Source: Cupriavidus necator A5-1 | Lineage (GTDB): Bacteria; Pseudomonadota; Gammaproteobacteria; Burkholderiales; Burkholderiaceae | Length of the DNA stretch: 64,000 nucleotides | Assembly: GCF_000744095.1 (NCBI RefSeq) | Contig: NZ_JQLI01000001.1 | Span: 2,108,001-2,172,000, forward strand | Direction of reading: 5' to 3' | Shown: piece after piece, positions 19,141 to 29,848 of the stretch | Position numbering within the stretch: position 1 is the stretch's first letter | How the letters are laid out: the number at the start of each line of letters is the position of its first letter | Notes under the pieces: generated by a model | The model's database searches: none | What the model was told of the DNA's origin: nothing | What the model saw: the letters and a program-made list of their open reading frames with translations, nothing else | Translations under genes and position numbers: made by a program

Positions 19141-20152
19141 AATCGGTGTCCTTAATGTCCAGGTGGGAATCGCTGTCCTGGTGATTGATCATTCGTTCTA
19201 CCCGCAGCGCGTACTGGCCATTCATCGTGCCGAAGCCGCACTGCATCACGGGCACGCCGTCCACCTTGCCGAAGACCTTCTCCGGCAGCTCGATCGGGAG
19301 CACGTCGCCGGCGCGCATCGCCAGCACTTCGGCCACGGTACTCTGCAGGTGGGCGAACTCGGCCACCAGCTCCACTTCGGCCGCGCGCAGTTGCGTGGAG
19401 AGCTGGTCGACCCAGCCCTTGTCGACTTCCTTCTCGTCCTGCAGCGGATTCATCAGCAGGTCCTTGAGCGGCTCGATCATCGCGTACGGCAGGCAGACAT
19501 GAAGCTGCCCGCCGACGGCGCCCAGTTCGATATGGAAGGCAGTGGTCACCACGGCCTCGTTGTGCGTGGCGACGTTGGCAAACTTTGGGTGCATCTCCGA
19601 GCGGATGTACTCGGTCTCGATCGGGTGTACGGTGCGCCAGGCGTTGCCGTAGCTGGTCAGCGTCAGCTCCAGCATGCGCTGGATGATGCGCTGCTCGGTC
19701 TGGGTGAAGTCGCGCCCTTCCACGCGGGTGTGGAAGCGGCCATCGCCGCCGAACAGGTTGTCCACGACTAGGAACACCAGGTTCGGGTCGTACACGAACA
19801 ACGCCGTGCCGCGCAGCGGCTTGAGGTGGACCAGGTTCAGGTTGGTCGGCATCGGCAGGTTGCGCGCGAAGTCGCCGAACTTCTCGATCCTGATGCTGCC
19901 CACGGTGATGTCCGCGCCGCGGCGGATGAAATTGAACAGCGCCGTGCGCATCGAGCGCGCAAAGCGCTCATTGATGATTTCCAGCGTGTGCAGGCGGCCG
20001 CGGATGATGCGTTCCTGCGTCGCGAGGTTGTAGGGGCGCACCGCGCCCTCATCCAGCGCAGGCTCGCTGGCCTTGGGCGTATCGGCCTCGCCGGATACGC
20101 CCTTGAGCAGCTCGTCGACCTCGTCTTGCGAGAGGAACTTGTCGTAGGCCAT
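19133..20152 (-). CDS. fliM: Flagellar motor switch protein FliM
   Basis: 339 residues. N-terminal MAYDKFLSQDEVDELLKGV is the CheY-P-binding segment. The middle domain includes GSIRIEKFGDFARNLPMPTN, and the C-terminus (about 255-330) is a SpoA domain fusing to FliN in the C-ring. CheY-phosphate binding here switches rotation sense. It begins 58 bases after the fliL stop. Confidence 0.96.
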   Translation of the reverse strand: MAYDKFLSQDEVDELLKGVSGEADTPKASEPALDEGAVRPYNLATQERIIRGRLHTLEIINERFARSMRTALFNFIRRGADITVGSIRIEKFGDFARNLPMPTNLNLVHLKPLRGTALFVYDPNLVFLVVDNLFGGDGRFHTRVEGRDFTQTEQRIIQRMLELTLTSYGNAWRTVHPIETEYIRSEMHPKFANVATHNEAVVTTAFHIELGAVGGQLHVCLPYAMIEPLKDLLMNPLQDEKEVDKGWVDQLSTQLRAAEVELVAEFAHLQSTVAEVLAMRAGDVLPIELPEKVFGKVDGVPVMQCGFGTMNGQYALRVERMINHQDSDSHLDIKDTDYE

Positions 20153-20210
20153 CTAGTGTCCTGCCCCTTGTGCGGCGTTATGGATGAAACCGTGCTGCCC
20201 TGGCTTGCGC

Positions 20211-20705
20211 TTACTGCACCACGAAAGAGGTGAACAACACATCCAGCACGCGCTGGGCCGGCAGACCGTTGGCGAACGGCTTGCTGATGGTGTCGCGGAT
20301 ATCGGCGGCGAGCTTGCGCTTGCCTTCGACCGTGGCCAGTTCGGCCGGCTGCTTGGCCGAGAGCAGCAGCAGGATGCGGCTGCGGGCCTCGGGCAGGTAC
20401 TGGGCCAGGCGGGCCTGGGTCTCGGTATCGGCCACCTTCAGCGACAGGCCGGTGTGCAGGAAGCGGTCGCCGTCCTCGCTCTTGAGGTTGACGGTAAACG
20501 CATCCAGCGGAACGAAGATCGGCGGCGGGATCACCGGCGCGGGCGGCGCGGCGGGTGCGGCCGGCTGGCGGTTGCTCAGCACGCTGCCAAGCACGAACCC
20601 TCCGGCGCCCAGTGCCACGACAAGCACGCCGCCGCCGATCAGCAGCAGCCGACCGCGCTTGCCTGAGTTGCTGCCAGTCCGGGAAGGGGAAGCCGTGTTC
20701 GCCAT
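20211..20705 (-). CDS. fliL: Flagellar basal-body protein FliL
   Basis: 164 residues. A short cytoplasmic tail, one membrane helix (about 19-43) and a proline/alanine linker lead to the periplasmic stomatin-like domain (FVPLDAFTVNLKSEDGDRFL onward). FliL surrounds the stator units and supports torque or surface motility. It is the first gene of the seven-gene flagellar operon. No sure promoter was found upstream. Confidence 0.93.
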   Translation of the reverse strand: MANTASPSRTGSNSGKRGRLLLIGGGVLVVALGAGGFVLGSVLSNRQPAAPAAPPAPVIPPPIFVPLDAFTVNLKSEDGDRFLHTGLSLKVADTETQARLAQYLPEARSRILLLLSAKQPAELATVEGKRKLAADIRDTISKPFANGLPAQRVLDVLFTSFVVQ

Positions 20706-21074
20706 GAGAAGCCTGTGTCGGAATGCCTGCCATTCTTCCGGAATTGCAGGCCAGCAAAGGGCCGAAAAAAAGGGGGAAACCCTTTCAGCTTGGCCGTTTG
20801 AGCGGAAAGGGGGCAGGCATGGCTACGCGAGCGGGCGCTTCGTGGTGCGCGCCTGCAGGGTGGTTAACGCTTAGAGTGGGGCGGACTTGAGTGCTGGCGT
20901 AGCTTTCCGGGCGATGCGGGGATTTTCGGGGCCTGATGCGGAGGCCTATCCTTGCAGCGGGATCGTGATGCCTTCCGGCATTCCCTACTAGGCTACTCGG
21001 GTAGTCTTTTATGTGGTCTTGCATGACTTCTGCGATGCAAACCATTGATCTGTCGCGCTTTTCGGATTTTCACT
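20706..21074. other. Intergenic region between fliL and acnB
   Basis: This divergent gap must hold the fliL operon promoter, but I find no convincing sigma28 (GCCGATAA-type) or sigma70 match on the minus strand. The half nearest acnB becomes AT-rich. No small gene is supported. Confidence 0.4.
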
Positions 21075-21091
21075 CTTATATAAGATATAAG
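21075..21091 (+). promoter_or_regulatory. Palindromic operator upstream of acnB
   Basis: CTTATAT-AAG-ATATAAG is a perfect seven-base inverted repeat around three bases, ending four bases before the acnB -35 hexamer. The TTATAT/ATATAA style fits GntR-type regulators of central-metabolism genes, but the protein is not identified here. Confidence 0.55.
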
Positions 21092-21095
21092 ACAT

Positions 21096-21124
21096 TTGAC
21101 CTGAGGTCGGCTTCGGACTACAAT
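21096..21124 (+). promoter_or_regulatory. Sigma70-type promoter of acnB
   Basis: TTGACC (21096-21101), a 17-base spacer and TACAAT (21119-21124). Each hexamer differs from consensus at one base. The leader to the ATG is about 40 bases. Confidence 0.8.
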
Positions 21125-21170
21125 CGCGACGTAACGAGACTTTCTAAACCTAATTACTCAGCAGGTTCCC

Positions 21171-23774
21171 ATGCTTGAAAACTATCGCGCACATGTGGCC
21201 GAGCGCGCCGCGCTTGGTATCCCCCCTCTGCCCCTGACCGCCAAGCAGACGGCCGAGCTGATCGAACTGCTGAAGAACCCGCCCGCCGGTGAAGAGCAGA
21301 ACCTGGTCGAACTGATCACCAACCGCGTCCCCGCCGGCGTGGACGACGCCGCCAAGGTCAAGGCCTCGTACTTGGCCGCCGTCGCCCTGGGCAAGGAAAA
21401 GTGCGCCCTGATCACCCGCGCCAAGGCGACCGAACTGCTCGGCACCATGCTGGGCGGCTACAACATCTCGCCGCTGATCGAGCTACTGGACGACGCCGAA
21501 GTCGGCACCGTCGCCGCCGACGCGCTGAATAAGACCCTGCTGATGTTCGACGCGTTCCACGACGTGAAGGAAAAGGCCGACAAGGGCAACGCCAATGCCA
21601 AGGCCGTGCTGCAAAGCTGGGCCGACGCCGAGTGGTTCACCAGCCGTCCGGAAGTGCCGCAAAGCCTGACCATCACCGTGTTCAAGGTGCCGGGCGAAAC
21701 CAACACCGACGACCTGTCGCCGGCCCCGGACGCCACCACCCGCCCGGACATCCCGATGCACGCGCTGGCCATGCTGAAGAACAAGCGCGAAGGCGCTGCG
21801 TTCCAGCCGGAAGAAGACGGCAAGCGCGGCCCGGTCAAGTTCATTGAATCGCTGAAGGAAAAGGGCCACCTGGTCGCCTACGTGGGCGACGTGGTCGGTA
21901 CCGGCTCGAGCCGCAAGTCCGCCACCAACTCGGTGCTGTGGTTCACCGGCGAAGACATCCCGTTCATCCCGAACAAGCGCTTCGGCGGCGTGTGCCTGGG
22001 CAACAAGATTGCCCCGATCTTCTACAACACCATGGAAGACGCCGGCGCGCTGCCGATCGAGCTGGACGTGTCGAAGATGGAAATGGGCGACGTGGTCGAG
22101 CTGCGCCCGTACGAAGGCAAGGCCCTGAAGGACGGCGCCGTGATCGCCGAGTTCAAGGTCAAGTCGGACGTGCTGTTTGACGAAGTGCGCGCCGGCGGCC
22201 GCATTCCGCTGATCGTCGGCCGCGGCCTGACCGCCAAGGCGCGCGAAGCGCTGGGCCTGGCCCCGTCGACGCTGTTCCGCCTGCCGCAGAACCCGGCCGA
22301 TACCGGCAAGGGCTTCACGCTGGCGCAGAAGATGGTTGGCCGCGCCTGCGGCCTGACCGAAGAGAATGGCAAACAGCGGGGCATCCGCCCGGGCACCTAC
22401 TGCGAACCGAAGATGACCTCGGTGGGCTCGCAGGACACCACCGGCCCGATGACCCGCGACGAGCTGAAGGACCTGGCCTGCCTGGGCTTCTCGGCCGACC
22501 TGGTGATGCAGTCGTTCTGCCACACCGCCGCCTATCCGAAGCCAGTCGACGTCAAGACCCACCACACGCTGCCTGAGTTCATCAGCACCCGCGGCGGCAT
22601 CTCGCTGCGCCCGGGCGACGGCGTGATCCACTCGTGGCTGAACCGCATGCTGCTGCCCGACACCGTCGGCACCGGCGGCGACTCGCACACCCGCTTCCCG
22701 ATCGGCATCAGCTTCCCGGCCGGTTCGGGCCTGGTGGCCTTTGCCGCCGCCACCGGCGTGATGCCGCTGGACATGCCGGAATCGGTGCTGGTCCGCTTCA
22801 AGGGCCAGATGCAACCGGGCGTGACCCTGCGCGACCTGGTCAACGCGATCCCGCTGTACGCGATCAAGCAAGGCCTGCTGACCGTGGCCAAGCAAGGCAA
22901 GACGAACATCTTCTCGGGCCGCATCCTGGAAATCGAAGGCCTGCCCGACCTGAAGGTCGAGCAAGCGTTCGAACTGTCGGACGCCTCGGCAGAGCGTTCG
23001 GCCGCCGGTTGCACGGTGCGCCTGAACAAGGACCCGATCATCGAATACATCAACAGCAACATCACGCTGCTGAAGTGGATGATCGCCCAGGGCTACCAGG
23101 ATCCGCGCAGCCTGCAGCGCCGCATCAAGGCCATGGAAGCGTGGCTGGCCGATCCGAAGCTGCTGGAGCCGGACGCCGACGCCGAGTACGCCGCCGTGAT
23201 CGAGATCGACCTGGCCGACGTGCACGAGCCGATCGTGGCCTGCCCGAACGACCCGGACGACGTGAAGACCCTGTCGGACGTTGCCGGCGCCAAGATCGAC
23301 GAAGTGTTTATCGGTTCGTGCATGACCAACATCGGCCACTTCCGGGCAGCCTCCAAGCTGCTGGAAGGCAAGCGCGACATCCCGGTCAAGCTGTGGGTGG
23401 CCCCGCCGACCAAGATGGACCAGAAGCAACTGACCGAGGAAGGCCACTACGGCGTGTTCGGCACCGCCGGTGCCCGCACCGAAATGCCGGGCTGCTCGCT
23501 GTGCATGGGCAACCAGGCACAGGTGCGCGAAGGCGCCACGGTGATGTCGACCAGCACCCGTAACTTCCCGAACCGCCTGGGCAAGAACACCAACGTGTAC
23601 CTGGGTTCAGCCGAACTGGCGGCAATCTGCTCGCGCCTGGGCCGCATCCCGACCAAGGACGAGTACATGGCCGACATGGGCGTGCTCAGCGCCAATGGCG
23701 ACAAGATCTACAAGTACATGAACTTCGACCAGATCGAGGACTTCAAGGAAGTGGCTGATACGGTGACGGTGTAA
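21171..23774 (+). CDS. acnB: Aconitate hydratase B / 2-methylisocitrate dehydratase
   Basis: 867 residues, matching AcnB (about 865) and its domain order: an N-terminal HEAT-like domain, then the swivel domain, then the three-domain iron-sulfur core. Cluster ligands are C717 ([10 protein letters not shown]) and C775/C778 (PGCSLCMGN). It interconverts citrate and isocitrate in the TCA cycle, and AcnB enzymes can also hydrate 2-methylaconitate. Codon choice is strongly biased to CTG, AAG, GGC and ACC, as expected for high expression. It has its own promoter and terminator, so it is a single-gene unit. Confidence 0.97.
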   Translation: MLENYRAHVAERAALGIPPLPLTAKQTAELIELLKNPPAGEEQNLVELITNRVPAGVDDAAKVKASYLAAVALGKEKCALITRAKATELLGTMLGGYNISPLIELLDDAEVGTVAADALNKTLLMFDAFHDVKEKADKGNANAKAVLQSWADAEWFTSRPEVPQSLTITVFKVPGETNTDDLSPAPDATTRPDIPMHALAMLKNKREGAAFQPEEDGKRGPVKFIESLKEKGHLVAYVGDVVGTGSSRKSATNSVLWFTGEDIPFIPNKRFGGVCLGNKIAPIFYNTMEDAGALPIELDVSKMEMGDVVELRPYEGKALKDGAVIAEFKVKSDVLFDEVRAGGRIPLIVGRGLTAKAREALGLAPSTLFRLPQNPADTGKGFTLAQKMVGRACGLTEENGKQRGIRPGTYCEPKMTSVGSQDTTGPMTRDELKDLACLGFSADLVMQSFCHTAAYPKPVDVKTHHTLPEFISTRGGISLRPGDGVIHSWLNRMLLPDTVGTGGDSHTRFPIGISFPAGSGLVAFAAATGVMPLDMPESVLVRFKGQMQPGVTLRDLVNAIPLYAIKQGLLTVAKQGKTNIFSGRILEIEGLPDLKVEQAFELSDASAERSAAGCTVRLNKDPIIEYINSNITLLKWMIAQGYQDPRSLQRRIKAMEAWLADPKLLEPDADAEYAAVIEIDLADVHEPIVACPNDPDDVKTLSDVAGAKIDEVFIGSCMTNIGHFRAASKLLEGKRDIPVKLWVAPPTKMDQKQLTEEGHYGVFGTAGARTEMPGCSLCMGNQAQVREGATVMSTSTRNFPNRLGKNTNVYLGSAELAAICSRLGRIPTKDEYMADMGVLSANGDKIYKYMNFDQIEDFKEVADTVTV

Positions 23775-23801
23775 GCGCCGTCGCGGTAGTTAGTACGGCA
23801 T

Positions 23802-23840
23802 GACGAAGGGGCCCCGTAAAACGGGGCCCCTTCGTCTTTT
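23802..23840 (+). terminator. Rho-independent terminator of acnB
   Basis: A perfect 16-base stem (GACGAAGGGGCCCCGT and its complement) with an AAA loop, ending in TTTT. It may work in both directions, since the minus-strand side is less T-rich but the stem is very strong. Confidence 0.92.
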
Positions 23841-23887
23841 CCCGCGTTCCGATCCGGTCGTGCGGGCAGCGTGTCGTGACCGGCCGG

Positions 23888-25188
23888 TTACAGGTAGCTC
23901 AGGATGAATACCAGTGATCCGTTTGCTGTGCCGCTGGTGACCGCGCCTGAGCCCGTCTGGTAATAAGACGCCTTCAGTGGCACCGAATAGGTACCGCCAG
24001 TTGCCGCTTTGTAGCTGCTCAGCGTGTACTGGCTGTTGAATTTCAGTGCCCGGTCGTTGCTGTCCGTCAGCCGGATGCCGACGCCCCTGGCCGTGGAACT
24101 GGCCGCGAGCGCCATCACACCATTTGACGCATCCACGATGCCGCCGGGCGCGGAGATCTCGTATTTGACTTGGGACATGCCTGCCGGGCAGTTCTTGATG
24201 GCCACGTTGAAGTTCACCGCAGGCGTGGTGGAACCCCGGCCCGAGAATGCGCTGGCTTTGTGCGAGCCAAGCTGCACCGACAGGTCAGGTGTCTGGCATG
24301 AAGTCACCCTGATGCCGATCCGCGGGATCTGGAACGTCACGCGGTCGTTCTGCTCATGCCGGTTTCCCACCATGCAGCCTCCGCGACGGTAGACGGCATG
24401 ATTTCGCGGCCGTCGCTGATGGGGCCTGTCTTCACCAGTGTGGCAGAGACTTCGCCACCAAGGGGAATGAGCTGATGGAACCATCCGTCGCTGTTGCCCC
24501 ATCCGTCTCCGACCCAGGGTGGCGGAGCCCCTCCAGGGGTGCCGAGATCGCGCCGTACTCCTGGCGATCCGTGCGGATTCGCCACAACCTGTACAGCCAG
24601 GCCGATACCGGGAACATTGGTGCGGAAAACCGTATAGGCGACGCCATTGAAATTGTAGCGGTGGCCTGTGTCGGCCAATGAAAGCGGCCGGTATCCGAGA
24701 GCGACCGACCAGCGGGGCAAGAGGGCTCTGCAAGCGAAGAAGATTGCACTGGCCACCTTGACCCAGGGTGTCAACGCCGTGTTGACCGGTATGCCGGCGG
24801 GGACGGAGATGCTGGCCGGAAACGGAAGGGTGAATGTTGCCTGGGGAACAGTGCCTGCCCGGCAAGGAAATCCTTGCCGTGGAAAGCACCATCGAATGCT
24901 GTTGTTGTAGCCGAGCACGAACTGCGTATCGGAGCCTTTGCGGTTCCAGTAGTTGCACAAGGGCTGAAGGCCGACAGCGGGGAACTGCTGGTGCGCTGGG
25001 GCAACACTGCGTCGACTCAGTGCAGGATCCGCTATGCACTGCCCATTGCAAAGCCGCAGCGCGGCAAGCCCGTTCAACAAGCCGACGTCGATTGCCTCGG
25101 GCAGGCTGTCAGCGCGGACCGCCAGTGAAACCTGGAAGAACTGCGACGGACAGCGCAAGAAAAGCGCTGCCGACACACGGGGGATCAC
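23888..25188 (-). pseudogene. Fimbrial adhesin (FimH-like tip protein), frameshifted
   Basis: The N-terminal half lies in one frame (about 25188-24340), with the lectin-domain-like TFTLPFPASISVPAGIPVNT and a following region rich in Gly, Trp and aromatic residues. The pilin-domain half lies in another frame (about 24370-23888): RIGIRVTSCQTPDLSVQLGS, FNVAIKNCPAGMSQVKYEI and the donor-strand tail NGSLVFILSYL. The switch near 24340-24370 fits one lost base or two gained. The first 60 residues lack a clear signal peptide, so the start is also doubtful. It follows the usher remnant, as in chaperone-usher operons. The gene should be inactive. Confidence 0.7.
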
Positions 25189-25935
25189 CTTTTCAGAATT
25201 TGGTCAGAAAACAGACAACATGAAATCACTTCAGATTCGGTTGCGCTGCCACAGGCTGGCGCACCTGCTCGCTGGCCTGGCGATGATGATCCGATGCGGC
25301 CGCCCTGGCCCACCGTGCCCACGGGATTGCCTTCGGTATCCACCACTTCGCTGCCGAACGGCAGCCGCCTGCCGTCGTGCGGCAACACGCGCAGCACGGC
25401 GGCACGGCCGGCGCTGGTGGTGTCGAAGCGTGCTACCACGACCGCGCCCGCGGTCGGCACCATGGCCTGGGTAGTCGATTTGAATTCCACGTCCAGCGGC
25501 AGGCCGCGCGGATCGATCTCGATTTCATTGCGGGAAAACGGCATCAGGCCGGACACCACCGCATGGCCCCAGGGGTCGACGCGCGCGCCGTTGTTGTTGA
25601 CCACGCGCGCGCCGGTGGCACTGTCGGCCTCGACCACGGCCACGGTGTCGCTGTGGGTCGGGGTAAAGGCGACCCCGCCGGCATAGGCCACGATGCCGCC
25701 CGAGATGCCGGCGCTGGCCTGCGTGTAGTAGCGGCTGGCGCTGGCGCTGCCGGTCAGCGTGGCGAACGGGGCCACGTAGCCGGCGCTGGCCCCAACGCTG
25801 GCAGACTCGCCCTGGCGGTCGTTGCTGTAGCCGGCGTTCAGGCCGTAGGTAAAGGCATTGTCCACGCCCAGTGAGCCGGTGACCGATTCCTGCAGGATGA
25901 TGGCGCCGTGGAAGTCGGTCTGCGCGCTGGCCATC
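25185..25935 (-). pseudogene. C-terminal remnant of a fimbrial outer-membrane usher (FimD/PapC family)
   Basis: The recognisable part begins near 25935 (SVTGSLGVDNAFTYGLNAGY). It covers the end of the beta-barrel and the C-terminal plug-like domains: GARVVNNNGARVDPWGHAVV, EIEIDPRGLPLDVEF, LPFGSEVVDTEGNPVGTVGQ. Roughly the first 600 residues are missing. After the GQGGRI motif the frame loses its match, so the 3' end seems shifted as well. No chaperone or major pilin gene is present. It is a deletion remnant of a chaperone-usher cluster. Confidence 0.8.
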
Positions 25936-26161
25936 GAGTACGGTGCATGCGCGCCTTTGCCAAGTGGGACGCCGAGGTTGCGGACAATGGTGGGGTTTGC
26001 AACGCCACGCGCTGGGAAGCGCCCGATATCAAGCCAGGCGAGGGAGACCTGCCGACGGCGCCCGCGGCGGGTTCGGCAAGCTTCCGGCCCCCGGGCTATC
26101 ATCCGGTTTTTCGCAAACCGGTGCGCCCGCCCGCGGCGGCCATCGCGCAACTGGAGGCCAC

Positions 26162-26866
26162 GTGTCAGATCTTTCCGCCTTTCCGATTACCCGCAAATGG
26201 CCGGCGCAGCATCCCGACCGGATCCAGCTCTACTCGCTGCCGACGCCCAACGGCGTCAAGGTGTCGACCATGCTGGAAGAGACCGGCCTGCCGTACGAGC
26301 CGCACCTGGTGCGCTTCGACACCAATGACCAGATGTCGCCGGAATTCCTGTCGCTGAACCCGAACAACAAGATCCCGGCCATCCTCGATCCCGACGGGCC
26401 TGGCGGCAAGCCGCTGGCGCTGTTCGAATCGGGCGCGATCCTGCTGTACCTGGCCGACAAGTCCGGCAAGCTGATCCCGGCCGATCCGGCGGGCCGCTAC
26501 GAGACCATCCAGTGGGTGATGTTCCAGATGGGCGGCATCGGGCCAATGTTCGGGCAGCTGGGGTTCTTCAACAAGTTCGCCGGCAAGGACTACGAGGACA
26601 AGCGCCCGCGCGACCGCTACGTGGCCGAAAGCCGCCGCCTGCTGAACGTGCTGAACCAGCGGCTGGACGGCCGCGCGTGGATCATGGGCGACGCGTACAC
26701 CATTGCCGATATCGCCACCTTCCCGTGGGTGCGCAACCTGGTCGGCTTCTACGAGGCGGGCGAGCTGGTCGGCATCCAGGACTTCCCTCACGTCACGCGT
26801 GTGCTGGAGGCCTTCGTCAAGCGTCCGGCCGTGATCAAGGGGCTCGATACGCCGCACCGCGGCTGA
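26162..26866 (+). CDS. Glutathione S-transferase, YfcG/YghU (nu-class) type
   Basis: 234 residues. The GTG start follows GGAGG by five bases; longer upstream reading runs into unrelated sequence. The thioredoxin-like domain (about 15-95) has LYSLPTPNGVKVSTMLEETG with the T-P-N motif used by nu-class enzymes for disulfide-bond reductase activity. It is followed by NNKIPAI and FESGAILLYLAD. The helical domain (100-230) has GDAYTIADIATFPWV. The likely role is glutathione-dependent disulfide or peroxide reduction. It stands alone; the stretch just before it (25950-26150) may hold the tail of a lost gene. Confidence 0.92.
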   Translation: MSDLSAFPITRKWPAQHPDRIQLYSLPTPNGVKVSTMLEETGLPYEPHLVRFDTNDQMSPEFLSLNPNNKIPAILDPDGPGGKPLALFESGAILLYLADKSGKLIPADPAGRYETIQWVMFQMGGIGPMFGQLGFFNKFAGKDYEDKRPRDRYVAESRRLLNVLNQRLDGRAWIMGDAYTIADIATFPWVRNLVGFYEAGELVGIQDFPHVTRVLEAFVKRPAVIKGLDTPHRG

Positions 26867-27029
26867 GGCCGGCGGCGGAGCGGCGCGCGCGGCTGTGCGT
26901 GTTTGTCCTACACGATGGCTGCGCCGACGCCCTACAGAGGGCTGGCGGGCCTGCGTCCTATAGTCCAAGAGCAGGCGCGCCGGGCCTGCGCACCCGGCGT
27001 GGCCGTGCCTTGCCTGAGGAGCCCGGACC

Positions 27030-28373
27030 ATGCCGATGCCCACCCCGTCCCGATCGAGCCCACCCCTGTCGCGTGCCGCCCTGCTGGCGCTTGCTGTCAC
27101 AGCCCTGGCCGCCTGCGGCGAATCGGCCAAGCTGCCTTCCGAAGCCGGCTTCGGTCCCACCCCGCAGCTGCCGCCGCCAAACAAGACCGCCATCCCCACC
27201 GTCAAGATCGCACCGGCCATCGGCTGGGCCGAGGGCCAGCGCCCGGTGCCTGCCGAGGGCATGGCGGTGACGGCCTTTGCCGACAAGCTCGACCATCCGC
27301 GCTGGGTCTACGTGCTGCCCAACGGCGACGTGCTGGTGGCGGAGAGCAATGCCCCGCCCAAGCCCGACGACGGCAAGGGCATCCGGGGCTGGATCATGAA
27401 GAAGGTGATGAAGCGCGCCGGCGCCGGCACGCCCAGCGCCAACCGCATTACGCTCTTGCGCGACGCCAACGGCGACGGCGTGGCCGACCAGCGCTCGGTG
27501 TTCCTGAAGGACCTGAACTCGCCGTTCGGCATGGTGCTGGTCGGCAATGATTTCTACGTGGCCGCCACCGACGCGGTACTGCGCTTCCCCTACCAGCCCG
27601 GCCAGACCCAGATCACCGCCGCGCCGCAGAAGGTGGTGGACCTGCCCGGCGGGCCGCTCAACCACCACTGGACCAAGAACATCATCGCCAGCCGCGACGG
27701 CAGCAAGCTGTACGTGACGGTGGGCTCCAACAGCAACGTGGCCGAGCACGGCATGGACAAGGAAGCCGGGCGCGCGGCCATCTGGGAAGTCGACCCCAGG
27801 ACCGGCACGCACCGCATCTACGCCAGCGGCCTGCGCAACCCCAACGGCATGGCGTGGGAGCCGGCCACCGGCATGCTGTGGACCGCCGTCAACGAGCGCG
27901 ACGAGATCGGCAGCGACCTGGTGCCGGACTACATCACCTCGGTGCGCGACGGCGGCTTCTACGGCTGGCCGTACAGCTACTACGGCCAGCACGTCGACGT
28001 GCGCGCCAAGCCGCCGGCGCCGGAACTGGTCGCGCGCGCCATCGTGCCCGACTATGCGGTAGGCGCCCATACCGCGTCGCTGGGACTGGCAGCCTCCAGC
28101 GGCAACAGCCTGCCGGCGCGCTTCAGCGATGGCATGTTCATCGGCCAGCACGGCTCGTGGAACCGCAGGCCGCTGGCCGGCTACAAGGTCATCTTCGTGC
28201 CGTTCAGCCAGGGCCGGCCCAACGGTGCGCCGTTCGACGTGCTGACCGGCTTTCTCGACGAGAGCGGCAAGGCGCGCGGGCGGCCGGTGGGCGTGGCGAT
28301 CGACAAGCGCGGCGGGCTGCTGGTGGCGGATGACGTGGGCAACACGGTGTGGCGGGTGAGCGGGGCAAAGTAG
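27030..28373 (+). CDS. PQQ-type sugar (sorbosone-like) dehydrogenase lipoprotein
   Basis: 447 residues. The signal ends in a lipobox (ALAAC, about C29), so the protein is membrane-anchored in the periplasm. The six-bladed propeller shows [85 protein letters not shown] and IGQHGSWNR, all typical of the L-sorbosone/glucose dehydrogenase (GDH-B-like) family. The enzyme probably oxidises an aldose or similar sugar using PQQ. The natural substrate is unknown. It has no obvious operon partner. Confidence 0.88.
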   Translation: MPMPTPSRSSPPLSRAALLALAVTALAACGESAKLPSEAGFGPTPQLPPPNKTAIPTVKIAPAIGWAEGQRPVPAEGMAVTAFADKLDHPRWVYVLPNGDVLVAESNAPPKPDDGKGIRGWIMKKVMKRAGAGTPSANRITLLRDANGDGVADQRSVFLKDLNSPFGMVLVGNDFYVAATDAVLRFPYQPGQTQITAAPQKVVDLPGGPLNHHWTKNIIASRDGSKLYVTVGSNSNVAEHGMDKEAGRAAIWEVDPRTGTHRIYASGLRNPNGMAWEPATGMLWTAVNERDEIGSDLVPDYITSVRDGGFYGWPYSYYGQHVDVRAKPPAPELVARAIVPDYAVGAHTASLGLAASSGNSLPARFSDGMFIGQHGSWNRRPLAGYKVIFVPFSQGRPNGAPFDVLTGFLDESGKARGRPVGVAIDKRGGLLVADDVGNTVWRVSGAK

Positions 28374-28565
28374 GGGAGCGACGAGCGGGGCGGTCGGCGG
28401 GCAAGCGCGTGGCGCCGTGGCGACGCTGCGCTTTGCCTGAGCGGGCGGCCCCTGCGGGCAGCGGCGCTGACTATACTTCACGTGACAGGGTCGCGCGGCT
28501 TCATCGTGCCTGCGCAGTTCCCCCGGGCAACCGGCAGCCTGGATACCGATGCCGAGGAGGGGGTC

Positions 28566-29390
28566 ATGGATCACACCAACGATTCGTTTCGCGCCTTTGA
28601 ACTGGCTGGCTGGGAGGATCCGGAGGTCGTCAGCCAGTACCAGGAACACCTGTCGCACGTGACCAGGCAATCGGTCGAGGCCTTGCTGGACGAAGCCCGT
28701 ACTGGCGGCGGCCAGCGCGTGCTCGACGTGGCGAGCGGCTCCGGCCATATCGCCGCGGCGGCGGCGCGGCGCGGCGCCGAGGCCATCGGCATCGACTTTT
28801 CGCTGGCGCAGGTCCAGCTGGCCCGCAAGCTCTATCCCGATGTGCAATACGAACAGGCCGACGCGCAGGCGCTGCCGTTTGAAGATGCCAGCTTCGACGT
28901 GGTCGTCAACGGCTTCGGCATGTGCCACCTGTCTGATCCGGACGCCGCGCTGAACGAAGCCTTCCGCGTGCTGCGCCCCGGTGGGCGCATCGCCTTCACG
29001 GTCTGGGATGCGCCCGAACGGGCGGTGGGTTTCGGGGCCGTCTATGCCGCGATCCGCGCCTATGGCTCGATGGAGGTCGATATCCCGGCCGGCCCGAATT
29101 TCTTCCTGTTCAGCGATCCGGGGGAGTGCCGCAGCGCGCTGCAGAAGGCCGGCTTTGTTTCGCCCACCTGCCGGCATGTGCACCAGGTGTGGCGCTTCTC
29201 CACGCCCGACCAGCTGTTCGACGCGCTGGCGCAAGGCACGGTGCGCGCCGCGGCCACGCTGCGCGCGCAGACACCGAAGGCCCGCGACGAGATCCGCGCC
29301 GTGCTGCGCGGCACGGTGGCCGCCTATATGCGCGGCAGCGACTTCGAGGTGCCGATGCCGGCCGTGCTGGCCGCGGCGGTGAAGCCCTGA
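28566..29390 (+). CDS. SAM-dependent methyltransferase, class I (UbiE/type 11)
   Basis: 274 residues, start preceded by GAGGAGG. Motif I VLDVASGSGHIAAAAARRGA binds SAM, the acidic loop is IGIDFSLAQV, motif post-I VQYEQADAQALPFEDASFDV and the ILRPGG-like VLRPGGRIAFTVWD follow. The substrate is unknown. The C-terminal 90 residues are helical and less conserved. It converges with a broken AraC-type regulator, which gives no hint about function. Confidence 0.88.
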   Translation: MDHTNDSFRAFELAGWEDPEVVSQYQEHLSHVTRQSVEALLDEARTGGGQRVLDVASGSGHIAAAAARRGAEAIGIDFSLAQVQLARKLYPDVQYEQADAQALPFEDASFDVVVNGFGMCHLSDPDAALNEAFRVLRPGGRIAFTVWDAPERAVGFGAVYAAIRAYGSMEVDIPAGPNFFLFSDPGECRSALQKAGFVSPTCRHVHQVWRFSTPDQLFDALAQGTVRAAATLRAQTPKARDEIRAVLRGTVAAYMRGSDFEVPMPAVLAAAVKP

Positions 29391-29402
29391 GAGCGGTCGC
29401 GC

Positions 29403-29848
29403 TCAGTCGCCCGCCCCGGCGCGCCGCTGCGCCATGAAGTCGCGCGGCGTCTGCCCGAGCGCGCGCCGGAACATGGTCGAGAACGCGCCCGCGTGGGCAT
29501 AGCCGGTCTCGGCCGCCACGTGTGCCAGCGGTTTGCCGCGGCACATAAGGTCGACTGCATGCGCCAGCCGCAGTTGCTGGCGCCAGTGGCCGAAACTCGT
29601 CTTCAGCTCGCTTTCGAACAGGCGCGCCAGCGTGCGCGCGCGCCGGTGCGCGCGGCCCATTCGGACAGCGTCAGCGTCGAACCGGGGTCTTCCATCAGCG
29701 CGTGGCACAGCGCCTGCAGGCGGCGGTCTGACGGCAGCGCCAGACCGAGCGACAGCGTGCGCGCGGCCGCCAGTTCTTCCACCAGCAGGCTGGCGCACAG
29801 TTGCCGGCGGCGCTCGCCCAGGGTGTCGTCGTGGGCCAGCGCCTCCAT
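29403..29848 (-). pseudogene. AraC-family regulator, N-terminally deleted and frameshifted
   Basis: The C-terminal double helix-turn-helix is readable: RLQALCHALMEDPGSTLTLS, EWAARTGA, then a frame change, then ARLFESELKTSFGHWRQQLR, HVAAETGYAHAGAFSTMFRR and LGQTPRDFM. The change falls in an alternating GC run near 29630-29650, consistent with slippage by a dinucleotide. The N-terminal cupin-like half is absent: at about 29848 the sequence switches abruptly to the tail of a permease on the other strand. Confidence 0.85.

Noticed and set aside
21483..23447. A 654-codon open frame antisense to acnB
   Set aside because: It mirrors acnB codon bias on the other strand (high GC at third positions removes stops). 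The product is Arg/Gly/His/Val-rich with no domain, and acnB is certain.
26958..29234. A 758-codon open frame antisense to the sugar dehydrogenase and methyltransferase genes
   Set aside because: Same GC-driven shadow effect; it crosses several real genes and reads as low-complexity sequence.
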